NCBI GenBank assembly: GCA_028279555.1
Contig: JANQNO010000002.1
Coordinates: 1 to 64,000, forward strand
Direction of reading: 5' to 3'
Origin: Sphingorhabdus sp.
GTDB lineage: Bacteria > Pseudomonadota > Alphaproteobacteria > Sphingomonadales > Sphingomonadaceae
Length of the DNA stretch: 64,000 bases
Position numbers and translations under genes: made by a program. Below the pieces are notes generated by a model. It was not told the origin of the DNA and did no database searches. It saw nothing but the letters and a program-made list of their open reading frames with translations. Position 1 is the first letter of the stretch. Each line of letters starts with the position of its first letter. This document shows positions 17,365-30,165 of the stretch, piece after piece.

Positions 17365-17904
17365 ATGGCCAAGGAAGAAGCGATTTTTGCAGGCGGCTGC
17401 TTCTGGTGCACCGAAGCGGTTTTTGGCCAGCTGGCCGGGGTCGAGACCGTGGAAAGCGGCTATATCGGCGGGCATTTGGCAGATCCCACTTATAAGCAGG
17501 TTTGCAGCGGCAACACCGGCCATGCCGAAGCGATCAAGATCGCCTATGACAGCGATGAGATCGGTTATGCCGATTTGCTCGACATCTTCTTTGCCACCCA
17601 TGATCCGACCCAGCTCAACCGGCAGGGTAACGATATCGGAACGCAATACCGGTCCGCCATTTTCCCGGTGAATGACGAGCAGCGCGCAGCAGCAGAAGAA
17701 GGCATCAAGCGCGCACAAGGCGGCTGGGGCGATCCGGTTGTTACAACGATTGAAGAAGCCGACATCTGGTATCCGGCGGAAGACTACCATCAGGAATATT
17801 GGCAAGGCGAAGGGCAGCGAAACCCCTATTGCCTTGCGGTGATTCCGCCCAAGCTGCAAAAGCTGAAAAAAGGATTTTCGGATAGAATAGCCGGGCCCGC
17901 ATAA
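17365..17904 (+). CDS. msrA: Peptide-methionine (S)-S-oxide reductase
   Basis: MsrA repairs oxidised methionine in proteins. It has 179 residues from the ATG at 17365 (AAGGA site 8 nt upstream); the frame extends to 17230 but that part lies inside the RND gene. The catalytic motif is GGCFWCTEAVF with Cys12 as nucleophile, followed by ESGYIGG, CSGNTGHAEA, ATHDPTQLNRQGND, and AEDYHQEYW. A C-terminal PYC supplies the likely recycling Cys. It may be transcribed with the RND operon. Confidence 0.95.
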   Translation: MAKEEAIFAGGCFWCTEAVFGQLAGVETVESGYIGGHLADPTYKQVCSGNTGHAEAIKIAYDSDEIGYADLLDIFFATHDPTQLNRQGNDIGTQYRSAIFPVNDEQRAAAEEGIKRAQGGWGDPVVTTIEEADIWYPAEDYHQEYWQGEGQRNPYCLAVIPPKLQKLKKGFSDRIAGPA

Positions 17905-17939
17905 TTGTTTTGTCATGCTTTAGCCGCTAGAGCGAAATC

Positions 17940-18812
17940 ATGACGTTCAAACCCATTCGCAAAGCTGTTTTCCCGGTTGCCGGCCTGGGCACCCGCTTCC
18001 TGCCAGCGACCAAGGCGATACCCAAGGAAATGCTCCCGGTGGTGGATCGCCCGCTTATCCAATATGCGGTGGACGAGGCGCGCGAAGCCGGCATCGAGCA
18101 GATGATTTTCGTTACTGGCCGGGGCAAAAGCGCGATTGAGGACCATTTCGATATTGCTTTCGAGCTTGAACGCACAATGAGCGACCGCGGCAAGGATCTG
18201 TCGGTGTTGGAGCCAACCCGTCTCGGCCCGGGCCAATGCGCTTATGTCCGGCAGCAGGAGCCGCTCGGGCTGGGCCATGCAATCTGGTGTGCGCGGGATA
18301 TTGTCGGCGATGAGCCCTTTGCGATTTTTCTGCCCGACGAATTTATGCACGGATCACCCGGATGCATGGCGCAGATGGCGGAGCAATATCAGGAAACTGG
18401 CGGGAATATGATCAGCGTGCTCGAAATCCCGCGCGAACAGGTATCGAGCTATGGTGTGATCAAGCCTGGCAAGCGCGCGAAAGCACCGCTTACCGAAGTG
18501 ATCGGGCTGGTCGAAAAACCGGCTGTGGAAGAAGCGCCTTCGAATCTCATCCTGTCCGGGCGCTATATTCTTCAGCCCGAGGTGATGCGCGTATTGGAAA
18601 GCCAGGAAAAAGGCGCTGGCGGCGAAATCCAGCTTACCGATGCGATGGCGCATATGATTGGCGATCAACCTTTTCACGCGGTGACCTTTTCGGGCAGCCG
18701 CTATGACTGCGGCTCGGTCGCCGGTTACGTCGAAGCAAATTTGGCGCTGGGCCTCGAACGTGCAGACATCGGTGCGGACGTGCGCGAGCGTGCGACCGCA
18801 TTGCTGGTCTGA
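17940..18812 (+). CDS. galU: UTP-glucose-1-phosphate uridylyltransferase
   Basis: GalU makes UDP-glucose for surface polysaccharide and trehalose synthesis. The 290-residue product opens with the nucleotidyltransferase loop FPVAGLGTRFLPATKAIPKE, followed by MLPVVDRPLIQYAVDEA, a LPDEF metal site and IGLVEKPA. GEIQLTDAMAHM is typical of GalU near the C-terminus. It starts 35 nt after msrA, so co-transcription is possible. No capsule or LPS genes flank it. Confidence 0.95.
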   Translation: MTFKPIRKAVFPVAGLGTRFLPATKAIPKEMLPVVDRPLIQYAVDEAREAGIEQMIFVTGRGKSAIEDHFDIAFELERTMSDRGKDLSVLEPTRLGPGQCAYVRQQEPLGLGHAIWCARDIVGDEPFAIFLPDEFMHGSPGCMAQMAEQYQETGGNMISVLEIPREQVSSYGVIKPGKRAKAPLTEVIGLVEKPAVEEAPSNLILSGRYILQPEVMRVLESQEKGAGGEIQLTDAMAHMIGDQPFHAVTFSGSRYDCGSVAGYVEANLALGLERADIGADVRERATALLV

Positions 18813-18879
18813 GCGCGCCGTTCAGTATAATTTCACCTTGCCGCTGCAAGGTATGGCGGAAAAATGGAGAGAGTTTCCC

Positions 18880-19191
18880 ATGTCCATTTATAGAATGTTT
18901 CTCTGCGCTAGCTTTGCATTTGCGACTGCCGGATGCGTATCCGTGGTCAAGGATGTCGTGACCGCACCGGTGAAGGTGGTTTCCAAAACGGCTGATGTTC
19001 TGACTACCAGTCAGTCCGAGGCCGATGAAAAGCGCGGCCGCGAACTCAGGAAAAAGGAAGAAAGGCTGGGCAAGCTTGCGCGCAAACGCGACAAGGCCAA
19101 GAAAAAATGTGATCGCGGCGATGATGATGCCTGCGATGATGTGGCCGAGCTCGATGCGGAAATCGAACGCGAGCAGGACCGGCCGGTTTGA
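18880..19191 (+). CDS. Small lipoprotein with charged coiled-coil-like tail, 103 aa
   Basis: ATG at 18880 with a GGAGAG site opens a signal sequence ending in the lipobox ATAG|C (Cys18). The mature part reads VSVVKDVVTAPVKVVSKTADVLTTSQSEADEKRG, then a highly charged Lys/Arg/Glu helix and an acidic CDRGDDDACDD segment with two Cys. The longer frame back to 18703 lies inside galU and is not used. I recognise no named family, although the short VKDVVTAPVKVV start is seen in small sphingomonad lipoproteins. Confidence 0.75.
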   Translation: MSIYRMFLCASFAFATAGCVSVVKDVVTAPVKVVSKTADVLTTSQSEADEKRGRELRKKEERLGKLARKRDKAKKKCDRGDDDACDDVAELDAEIEREQDRPV

Positions 19192-19223
19192 CCGGTTTTC
19201 GATTTTGGTCGAAATCCTAAAGG

Positions 19224-19679
19224 CTAAAGATCGTTTTCCTCTGTAATCTTGTAACCAATAGAACTGCGCCAATGGGGATCGCGGTCCTTTAGCTCTTCCA
19301 CGGCATTTCTGAGCGCGGCTGCGCGCGATGTTCCAAAACCGACAGCCCAGTAATTCATGTGGGCACCATCCTGATCTTTGTCGCGCTTGCTTTGAATGAG
19401 TATCATATGGGTATGTTTGATCGCGTCCTTGCCATTGTGGCGGCAGTATGGGCGGCTATTCTTGTAGTTTTTCCGGTGGTCCGCCTTGGCAGCGCGTAAA
19501 GCGGCAAATCCATCCACGCTTCTGGTTTTTCCATACCGAGCGAAATATTCGCTGTCATAATAGTTACCGGCCTTGTTTTTCTCGCGCTCAATACAAATCG
19601 CTCCGGGGCCTGCTTGAGCTGCAGGTGCGGCCAATCCGCAGGCGATCAATGCGCCCAGTGAAACCAGAATTTTCTTCAT
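19224..19679 (-). CDS. Secreted small protein, paralogue 1 of a tandem pair
   Basis: The 151-residue product starts at the ATG at 19679 with a signal peptide (MKKILVSLGALIACGLAAPAAQA). The mature protein has GAICIEREKNKAGNYYDSEYFARYG, a second conserved Cys in YCRHNGKD, HMILIQSKRDKDQDGAHMNYWAVGFG and a C-terminal GYKITEEND. The same order of motifs occurs in the neighbouring gene at 19786-20253. One Cys pair in each suggests a disulfide. The SRAAALRNAVEEL stretch recalls DUF4189-like secreted proteins, but weakly. Function unknown. Confidence 0.75.
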   Translation of the reverse strand: MKKILVSLGALIACGLAAPAAQAGPGAICIEREKNKAGNYYDSEYFARYGKTRSVDGFAALRAAKADHRKNYKNSRPYCRHNGKDAIKHTHMILIQSKRDKDQDGAHMNYWAVGFGTSRAAALRNAVEELKDRDPHWRSSIGYKITEENDL

Positions 19680-19785
19680 GCTACCCCCAATCCCCATCAT
19701 GGTGAATGGGAATACTACCATAATCTGCTGGATTATCCACCGGACAGACTGTGAGCCGATCAAAGGCCGAATAGCCTCCTTCGCC

Positions 19786-20253
19786 CTAAAATTCGGTGTC
19801 TTCCTTGATCTTGTATCCATGCTTTGATTCGACCCAGGACCAGTCCCGGCGTGCGAGTTCCTTCTTCGCATCGCGGATTGCTTCTGAGCGCGTTGCGCCA
19901 TAGCCCAGTGCCCAGCGGTTATAGTGGGCTCCAGCATAGTCTTTCTTGCGACCGCCTTGGATGACGATCATATGACCGCCATCCATGAATTTCCGGCCTG
20001 TATTGCGGCAGCTGGGCACCAGCGTTCTGCCATATTCGTCCTGCACATCTTCGCGCGCCGCTTTTTCGGCATCATAGCCTGTTGTCCGCGAATTGCCGCC
20101 GTGCCGGGTGAAATATTCTGCATCATACCAGTTTCCTGCGACATTCTTCTTTTTCGCGATACAGATGGCCGCGCCCCGCGCCTCGGCGGTATCGACGCCA
20201 ATCAGTGCCATCGATGATGTGGCCAGAGCTATTCCAACAAGTAATTTTCGCAT
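19786..20253 (-). CDS. Secreted small protein, paralogue 2 of a tandem pair
   Basis: The 155-residue product has a signal peptide (MRKLLVGIALATSSMALIG...AEA). It shares with the downstream gene the blocks AICIxxxKNxAGNxYDxEYF, SCRNTG, HMIVIQ, GAHYNRWALGYGATRSEAIRDA and HGYKIKED, so the two arose by tandem duplication. They are in the same direction with about 105 nt between them. Binding or enzymatic role unknown; location periplasmic or extracellular. Confidence 0.78.
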   Translation of the reverse strand: MRKLLVGIALATSSMALIGVDTAEARGAAICIAKKKNVAGNWYDAEYFTRHGGNSRTTGYDAEKAAREDVQDEYGRTLVPSCRNTGRKFMDGGHMIVIQGGRKKDYAGAHYNRWALGYGATRSEAIRDAKKELARRDWSWVESKHGYKIKEDTEF

Positions 20254-20341
20254 GATATGTCCCCATCCAGTAATTGATGAGGGCAGTCATAGATCGCTCG
20301 GTTTGCGCCGGGCGTGACCTTGGTCACACTGCTCGTGTTAG

Positions 20342-20968
20342 CTACGCAATCACGTTTGCCGTGGCCATCCCTAGGGCCACGAGAATCAGGATTGTCCCGG
20401 CGATCCGCGCAATCGACAAGCCGGCAAATCGCCCCGCTGCCTTGCGGCTCGCGGCGGCAGCGACCCACGCATAGGTGAACATGCCGATGCTTTCAGTCAC
20501 AATGGTGACGCCGGCCAGGATCAGGATTTGCAGGGAAATCGAGCCATCTGGATCGATGAATTGCGGCACGAAGCTGATATAGAAGAGCAATGCCTTCGGG
20601 TTTGACATATGGACGGCAAGTCCGCTGCCAAAACCCGGCCAGAAACCCGGAGCAACTTTCTTGCCCTTTCGGGCCGCGCTTTCGGCGTCAGCGCGGATCA
20701 TTTTCCACCCCATCCAGAGCAGATAGCCGACGCCAAGCCAGCGGATGATCGCGAAAAAATCCGGTGCCGCAGCAACAAGCGCAATCAGGCCGACAGCGGA
20801 CAGGCCATACCAGATGAAATTCCCGAAATGGATGCCAGCGATTGGTCCAAGCGCACCGCGCACGCCGCCGCTTGCCGCATAGCTGGCCGTGACCGCCGTT
20901 GCTGGCCCCGGCGTCATGCAGATGGCGAGATCGGCCACGAAAAACAGGAGAATGGTCTCAATGGGCAC
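20342..20968 (-). CDS. LysE/RhtB-family amino-acid exporter
   Basis: The 208-residue inner-membrane protein has about six helices. The family opening FFVADLAICMTPGPATAVTASYAASGGVRGAL and the central SNPKALLFYISFVPQFI are clear LysE/RhtB signatures. Its start is 9 nt downstream of the MacB-like permease stop, suggesting that it belongs to that operon. The exported substrate (amino acid or derivative) cannot be told from sequence. Confidence 0.92.
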   Translation of the reverse strand: MPIETILLFFVADLAICMTPGPATAVTASYAASGGVRGALGPIAGIHFGNFIWYGLSAVGLIALVAAAPDFFAIIRWLGVGYLLWMGWKMIRADAESAARKGKKVAPGFWPGFGSGLAVHMSNPKALLFYISFVPQFIDPDGSISLQILILAGVTIVTESIGMFTYAWVAAAASRKAAGRFAGLSIARIAGTILILVALGMATANVIA

Positions 20969-20977
20969 GGCCCGTGC

Positions 20978-22225
20978 CTACTCGCTTCGCAGTGCTTCGA
21001 TAGGAGAAAGCCGCGAAGCGCGGATGGCAGGATAGCCGCCGAAAATGAGCCCGATGATTGCGGAAAACAAGATCGCCCCGATTGCCACGCCCAATCCGAT
21101 AGGTGCCGGGAAATCTGCGAACCGCTTGAAAGCCTCGGCAGCCACTTTTGCCAGCATCAGGCCCACGCCGCCGCCGATCACGCAAAGCACCGCTGCTTCG
21201 ACCAGAAACTGGTTGCGGATATCCGATCGCCGCGCCCCAAGCGCCATCCTGAGGCCGATCTCGCGCGTCCGTTCGGTGACGCTCACAAGCATGATATTCA
21301 TGATCCCGATGCCGCCGACGAGCAGCGAGATGGACGCGATCGCGACCAGCAATGCCTGAAAAATCTGCGTTGCCTCTCCCGTGACCTCGGCAATTTCGGT
21401 CGTGGTGCGCACTGTGAAGGGGTTTATCTTGCCATCCGGCACGCGGTAACGCTCTCGCAGCAGGGCCTTTATCTCTTTCTGCCCGGCGATAAGGGCGGCT
21501 TCATCATCAAACCCGACAAAGGCGATGCTGATATCGTCGGGTCCTTGCGCCGGCGTGGTGAGCAGCCTCTGACGCAGCGTGCTGATCGGCATGATGACCA
21601 GATCGTCATTGTCGGTGCCAAAGCTGCTACCCTTGCTTTCCAATACACCGATCACAGTGAAGGGAACGCGGTCTATGCGGATGGATTCGCCAACAGGATC
21701 GAAATTGCCGAAGAGATCCCCCGCGACCGTGCGCCCGATGACCACATTCCGGGCAGCACTATTGACGTCCGAATCTTCGATGAAGCGGCCTTCCTCAGCC
21801 GAAATATTCGACACAGCCCCATATTCGGGTGTCGTTCCAACTGCCTGCGTAGAGGTGTTGCGGCCGGCAGCGATAATCTGGACCGTGCTGCGCAGCTGCG
21901 GCGCTGCTGAAAACACGCCTGGAACCTGACGGACGATTTGCCGAATATCCCTTTCGGTCAAACGTCCGCGTTCCGACGGCGGTCCGCCGCCGCGCCGGTC
22001 GGGTTGCGGCACGACAATCGCCATGTTGGTGCCCAGCGCTCCAATGGATTCGGTGACCGAAACCTGAGCTCCCGCGCCGATGGCAACAGCAAGGATAACC
22101 GAAAACACACCGATCATCACGCCCAGCGCGGTCAATATGGAGCGCATCAGATTGACCCGCAGCGCGGTGAGCGCAATCGCGACATTGACGCCCCAACCGC
22201 TCAGGCTGGCTAGCAGCCTACGCAT
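20978..22225 (-). CDS. MacB-type ABC transporter permease
   Basis: The 415-residue product has an N-terminal helix (LTALRVNLMRSILTALGVMIGVFSVILAVAIG), a large periplasmic MacB_PCD domain (about 55-260) and three C-terminal helices in the FtsX-like block, including SLLVGGIGIMNIMLVSVTERTREIGLRMALGARR. MacB-type permeases move lipoproteins, siderophores, macrolides or peptides out through TolC by mechanotransmission. The ATPase is a separate gene whose stop overlaps this start by 8 nt, unlike E. coli MacB, where the two are fused. Confidence 0.93.
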   Translation of the reverse strand: MRRLLASLSGWGVNVAIALTALRVNLMRSILTALGVMIGVFSVILAVAIGAGAQVSVTESIGALGTNMAIVVPQPDRRGGGPPSERGRLTERDIRQIVRQVPGVFSAAPQLRSTVQIIAAGRNTSTQAVGTTPEYGAVSNISAEEGRFIEDSDVNSAARNVVIGRTVAGDLFGNFDPVGESIRIDRVPFTVIGVLESKGSSFGTDNDDLVIMPISTLRQRLLTTPAQGPDDISIAFVGFDDEAALIAGQKEIKALLRERYRVPDGKINPFTVRTTTEIAEVTGEATQIFQALLVAIASISLLVGGIGIMNIMLVSVTERTREIGLRMALGARRSDIRNQFLVEAAVLCVIGGGVGLMLAKVAAEAFKRFADFPAPIGLGVAIGAILFSAIIGLIFGGYPAIRASRLSPIEALRSE

Positions 22226-22934
22226 TGGCAGGCGCTCGCCGCCGGTTCTTGACAGGCTTGTCCTCGATCACCTTGCCATCGCGAAAGACGACCTGCCTTT
22301 TGGCATATTCTGCGATATCGCGTTCGTGCGTGACGAGGATAACGGTGATGCCATCGTCATTCAGCTGCTGAAAAATCGTCATGATATCGAGCGATGTTTG
22401 CGTATCGAGCGCGCCAGTGGGTTCGTCAGCGAGCAGCATCAGCGGCTCGGTGACCAGCGCGCGCGCTATCGCCACCCGTTGCTGCTGTCCGCCCGACAAT
22501 TTGGCAGGGCTGTTTTGCAAGCGGTCGCCAAGCCCCATCGCTCTCAGCTTGTCGATCGCCTTTTCCTGACGTTCAGGCCGGGACAGGCCGGCATAGATCA
22601 GCGGGACAGCAACATTGTCCACTGCGCTGGTCCGCGCCAAAAGATTAAACTGCTGGAATACAAACCCAATCTTGCGATTGCGGATCTCCGCCAGCGCATC
22701 ATTGTCGAGCTGGCCGGTATCGGTGCCGTCAAGCCGAAGGTTTCCCGATGTCGGAATGTCGAGGCAGCCAATCATATTCATGAATGTGGATTTGCCGGAT
22801 CCGCTGGCACCCATGATGGCGACGAACTCTCCATGGTCGATCGACAGGGTGACGCCGTTGACTGCGTGGATAACCTCTTCGCCCATAACATAAGACTTGA
22901 CCAGATTCTCGGTCTCAAGAAGCGGTGTCATCAT
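22218..22934 (-). CDS. MacB/LolD-type ABC transporter ATP-binding protein
   Basis: The ATPase subunit has Walker A GASGSGKST (about residues 43-50), Q-loop FVFQQFN, signature LSGGQQQRVAIARAL, Walker B LLADEPTGALD and switch His in VTHERD. The start is taken at the ATG-ATG at 22934, which overlaps the end of the adaptor gene; the frame is open to 22958. It lies between the adaptor and permease genes in a tightly overlapping operon. Role: powering the MacB-type efflux complex. Confidence 0.93.
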   Translation of the reverse strand: MMTPLLETENLVKSYVMGEEVIHAVNGVTLSIDHGEFVAIMGASGSGKSTFMNMIGCLDIPTSGNLRLDGTDTGQLDNDALAEIRNRKIGFVFQQFNLLARTSAVDNVAVPLIYAGLSRPERQEKAIDKLRAMGLGDRLQNSPAKLSGGQQQRVAIARALVTEPLMLLADEPTGALDTQTSLDIMTIFQQLNDDGITVILVTHERDIAEYAKRQVVFRDGKVIEDKPVKNRRRAPANA

Positions 22935-24189
22935 CTTCCGCCATGTCGCCCGGTTCATCTCGCGGTTTGAGCGATTTGGTTCGCAGCAGGATTTCTTCGC
23001 CGCCTTTCAGGCCCTCGACAATCTCGGTATAATCATCGCCGCGAATGCCGACCTTTACCTTGCGCAAGCTCGGCCGGTAAGCATCATCGGTTGCGACGAA
23101 GATAGTCGGCTGCTTGTCGCCTTTTCTGTCCCCGTCATTTTCGGCGTCGGCATCGCCTGGTAAATCGCTCTGCCGCGGCCGGAAACGCAGGGCCGCCGAG
23201 GGCGCACGCATCACATTCTTCTTCGCGCCGGTAACGATCTCGACATTGGCGGTCATGCCGGGGAGCAGCTTGCCATCCTGATTGGCGACATCGATGATCA
23301 CCAGGTAATTGACGACATTCTGTGTCTCTACCGGTGCCTGGCGCACCTGCCGGACCTTGGCGGTGAATCGCTCGTCCGGATAGCTGTCCACCGTAAAGGT
23401 CACATTCTGGCCTTCGCGCACCTGCCCGATATCGGCTTCGTCCACCGATGCCTCGACCTGCATCTGCGTAATATCGGCCGCGATCTCGAAAAGGTTGGGG
23501 GTCTGAAATCCGGCGGTCACTGTCGAGCCCGGTTCGACCAGCTTGTTGATGATCACGCCGCTCGACGGAGCGATGATATTGGTCCGGTTCAGATCGAGCT
23601 GCGCCGATGACAGTTCGGCGTTGGCCTGGCTGATTTGTGCCCGCGCGCTCGCCGCCTGAGTCAATCCGACTTGCAGACTGTTGCGTGCGCCGATGAGCTG
23701 CGCCTCGGCCTGGTCAAGCGCAGTCTTTGACAAAAACCCCTTGTCGGCCAGTGTCTTGCGCCGGTTATATTCGCGTTGCTGGATGGTCAGATCATTGCGG
23801 GCCCGGGCGATATTGGCCTCGGCCTGCTGCAGGCTCGATTGCGCGAGTGCCACCGAGGCGCGGCCCTGCTGCACCCTTGCGCGCACGCGCGTTTGATCGA
23901 TTACCGCGAGAACCTGTCCGGCCTTTACCTGTGAATTGAAATCGACATTGACCCGCACGACCTGCCCGGACACTTCGGCACCGACATTGATGGTGTTGAG
24001 TGCGCGCAGCTTGCCGCTTGCCGAAACCACGCGTTTTACTTCGCCGCGCCCTGCCGTTTCGGTGACATAGGCATATTCCGGTTTGCTAGGGACGAGCAGG
24101 GAATAGGCTGCATAGGCTGCAAGCAGGGCGATAAGCCCCGACCAAATCGGATGCGCCCTTATCCAGCCAAAAACTGTTTTCACCATCAA
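22915..24189 (-). CDS. MacA-like periplasmic adaptor of ABC efflux pump
   Basis: The 424-residue protein has one N-terminal transmembrane helix (IWSGLIALLAAYAAYSLL), a barrel-sandwich hybrid (GEVKRVVSASGKLRALNTINVGAEVSGQVVRVNVDFNSQVKAGQVLAVID), a long alpha-hairpin (Ala/Gln-rich, about 95-200), and beta-barrel and membrane-proximal domains. This matches the HlyD/MacA adaptor family. It is first in an operon adaptor-ATPase-permease-LysE. The outer-membrane partner is not encoded here. A long Asp/Glu-rich loop (about 340-360) is an odd insertion near the C-terminus. Confidence 0.92.
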   Translation of the reverse strand: MMVKTVFGWIRAHPIWSGLIALLAAYAAYSLLVPSKPEYAYVTETAGRGEVKRVVSASGKLRALNTINVGAEVSGQVVRVNVDFNSQVKAGQVLAVIDQTRVRARVQQGRASVALAQSSLQQAEANIARARNDLTIQQREYNRRKTLADKGFLSKTALDQAEAQLIGARNSLQVGLTQAASARAQISQANAELSSAQLDLNRTNIIAPSSGVIINKLVEPGSTVTAGFQTPNLFEIAADITQMQVEASVDEADIGQVREGQNVTFTVDSYPDERFTAKVRQVRQAPVETQNVVNYLVIIDVANQDGKLLPGMTANVEIVTGAKKNVMRAPSAALRFRPRQSDLPGDADAENDGDRKGDKQPTIFVATDDAYRPSLRKVKVGIRGDDYTEIVEGLKGGEEILLRTKSLKPRDEPGDMAEDDDTAS

Positions 24190-24366
24190 ACGCCCTTTAC
24201 CTGGATCGTCTATATGCCGGGTTTTTCAAAAAGGGCAGCGCTTTATGACGAATATCGCTTTCTGTTCGAGCAGGGGCGGCGTGGCTTTCCGTTCATCGAC
24301 AGATCAGCAAGCAGTCACTATGCTTGGCATCCAGGGGTCGCATTTTGCTGTCGAGGGAGAATAGCA

Positions 24367-25758
24367 TTGCGAAAATTCGAGATAGCAATTGGTCTGCTTT
24401 TTCTGGGCCTCATTTTTCTGGTGGCTGCCTTGATTCCGGATCATGGCAGGTCGCTGCAAGCCCAGAATGCGAGCCAATATGGTAATCTGCAGCGCATTTA
24501 TCTCTCCAATTTCTTTTGCAGAACTGTACAGAAAGACTCGGCCTTCAATCCGAGCAACGAAATCGGGCTGATCGTGTCCTACCAGGAAAACAGCCCGGGT
24601 AAGCCCTCTCAGCGATTCACGCGCATTTTCCCCAACCCCGGCCTGTATGACATGACGGCTGGGAAGCTCTATACCATCTTGCCGAGCAATGGCCGGATAT
24701 GGAGCGGCGAAGCGCGAGGCCTGTTTGTTGCTGCCGCCGCAGTGGAAGTGGATGACCGGCCGGGCATCAAGCGCAAGACAGTCGATGAGGTCGGCCGTCA
24801 GGCCGCCGCCTGGTCTTTCCCGGGCAGCTACCGCAATCCATCGCTGGCCTATACCGACAGGCTCCGGCGGAGTTATCGCGGCGCAGTCCGGCAGATTCTG
24901 GCCGCCGGAGAAGATGACTATGCAGGTGCGGATCTGGTCTATATCGATGGTGAAAATCAGGAAAAAACAGTCGATTGGGGAGAGACAGAGTTCCAGACCG
25001 ATCATATCAGGTCGAGATACACCAATACGAAGCTCGACTATCATTTCAAACTGCGCATGACCGCAGGGGGCAGCGATTGCACGGCCTATTTCCGTTATGA
25101 CAGGGCGGAGAAATTTGGCGAATGGCCGCAGGATATCCAGGCCCTTCCATCCGATCCGCTGGCGCTGAAACAGGAACATGTCTGTATTGCCGGGAGTAAA
25201 AGATGGCATGTCAAAGACGGAAATCTGCTGCGCTATCTTGGCGGCGGCGGCCGGACGACTGACGGGCACAGCTATACGCCGCGCGACAGAAACTGCCTTT
25301 TCGAATTTGACATTGCGAAAGGCCGGCCGGGAGCCGGCAGCTATTGTGTTGCCGACAGAGGCAAGCTGCGCCGTAAAGATTCGCGCGGGCGGAGCGTGGG
25401 AAGCTGCTATCGCTGTTCCGGGCAGCAATGCCGCGATGGTGCGATGCCATCCGCAGGCGGCGGCGGGCAAAGGGCATCTTACCGGGTTGGCCGGGATATG
25501 ATCTGCAATGCCTATGGAAAGAATTACCACCTCACAGGCGACCGGGTATTGAGCCACGACGGTGTCGGCGGAAAGGCGCTATCGCGCGGCAATTTGAAAG
25601 CAGCGGCGGATAAGAACTGCCATTTCATGATGCATATGGACGGCATCAATCAGAAATTCTGCATGGGCGACTATGGTCATCTGACGCTGACCAGTTCCAA
25701 GGGCAAGCGGCTGGGCAGCTGCCGCGCCTGTTCGGGAGATGCTTGCAAGGAACAATGA
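24367..25758 (+). CDS. Unrecognised extracytoplasmic protein with two six-cysteine modules
   Basis: TTG at 24367 follows a GAGGGAGA site and gives a normal N-terminus, MRKFEIAIGLLFLGLIFLVAALI (anchor or signal), making 463 residues; the frame is open to 24151 but that part is atypical. Residues 30-260 are unrecognised and contain few Cys. The C-terminal third is a tandem duplication: Cys at 273, 310, 327, 347, 350, 355 and again at 380, 418, 432, 452, 455, 460, each copy ending in GSCxxCSGxxC. The even spacing suggests disulfide-bonded domains outside the cytoplasm. It is divergent from the MacA-like operon, and a shared terminator separates it from rpoC. Confidence 0.75.
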   Translation: MRKFEIAIGLLFLGLIFLVAALIPDHGRSLQAQNASQYGNLQRIYLSNFFCRTVQKDSAFNPSNEIGLIVSYQENSPGKPSQRFTRIFPNPGLYDMTAGKLYTILPSNGRIWSGEARGLFVAAAAVEVDDRPGIKRKTVDEVGRQAAAWSFPGSYRNPSLAYTDRLRRSYRGAVRQILAAGEDDYAGADLVYIDGENQEKTVDWGETEFQTDHIRSRYTNTKLDYHFKLRMTAGGSDCTAYFRYDRAEKFGEWPQDIQALPSDPLALKQEHVCIAGSKRWHVKDGNLLRYLGGGGRTTDGHSYTPRDRNCLFEFDIAKGRPGAGSYCVADRGKLRRKDSRGRSVGSCYRCSGQQCRDGAMPSAGGGGQRASYRVGRDMICNAYGKNYHLTGDRVLSHDGVGGKALSRGNLKAAADKNCHFMMHMDGINQKFCMGDYGHLTLTSSKGKRLGSCRACSGDACKEQ

Positions 25759-25760
25759 AA

Positions 25761-25790
25761 ACCCCGCCGGAATCGCTCCCGGCGGGGTCT
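25761..25790. terminator. Bidirectional terminator between rpoC and the six-Cys protein gene
   Basis: ACCCCGCCGG (25761-25770) pairs with CCGGCGGGGT (25779-25788). A-rich sequence on the left and T-rich sequence on the right (TCTGTTTAATTT) let it serve both converging genes. Confidence 0.85.
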
Positions 25791-25811
25791 GTTTAATTTG
25801 GCTCTTGCTCG

Positions 25812-30083
<4,272 letters not shown>

Positions 30084-30165
30084 TTCATTTTCCTCATCGG
30101 GCTCTTGCCCAGTGAATTAACAGTCGGGGCGGTTGGACAGGGCGGCCTAATGACCGCCTTGCCTA

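Noticed and set aside
20609-21910. 433-aa plus-strand frame opposite LysE and the permease
   Set aside because: Antisense shadow without start site or family; two well-supported genes occupy the other strand.
24151-24366. ATG at 24151 as start of the six-Cys protein
   Set aside because: No ribosome site, the sequence is unlike a membrane-protein start and it overlaps the divergent macA start.
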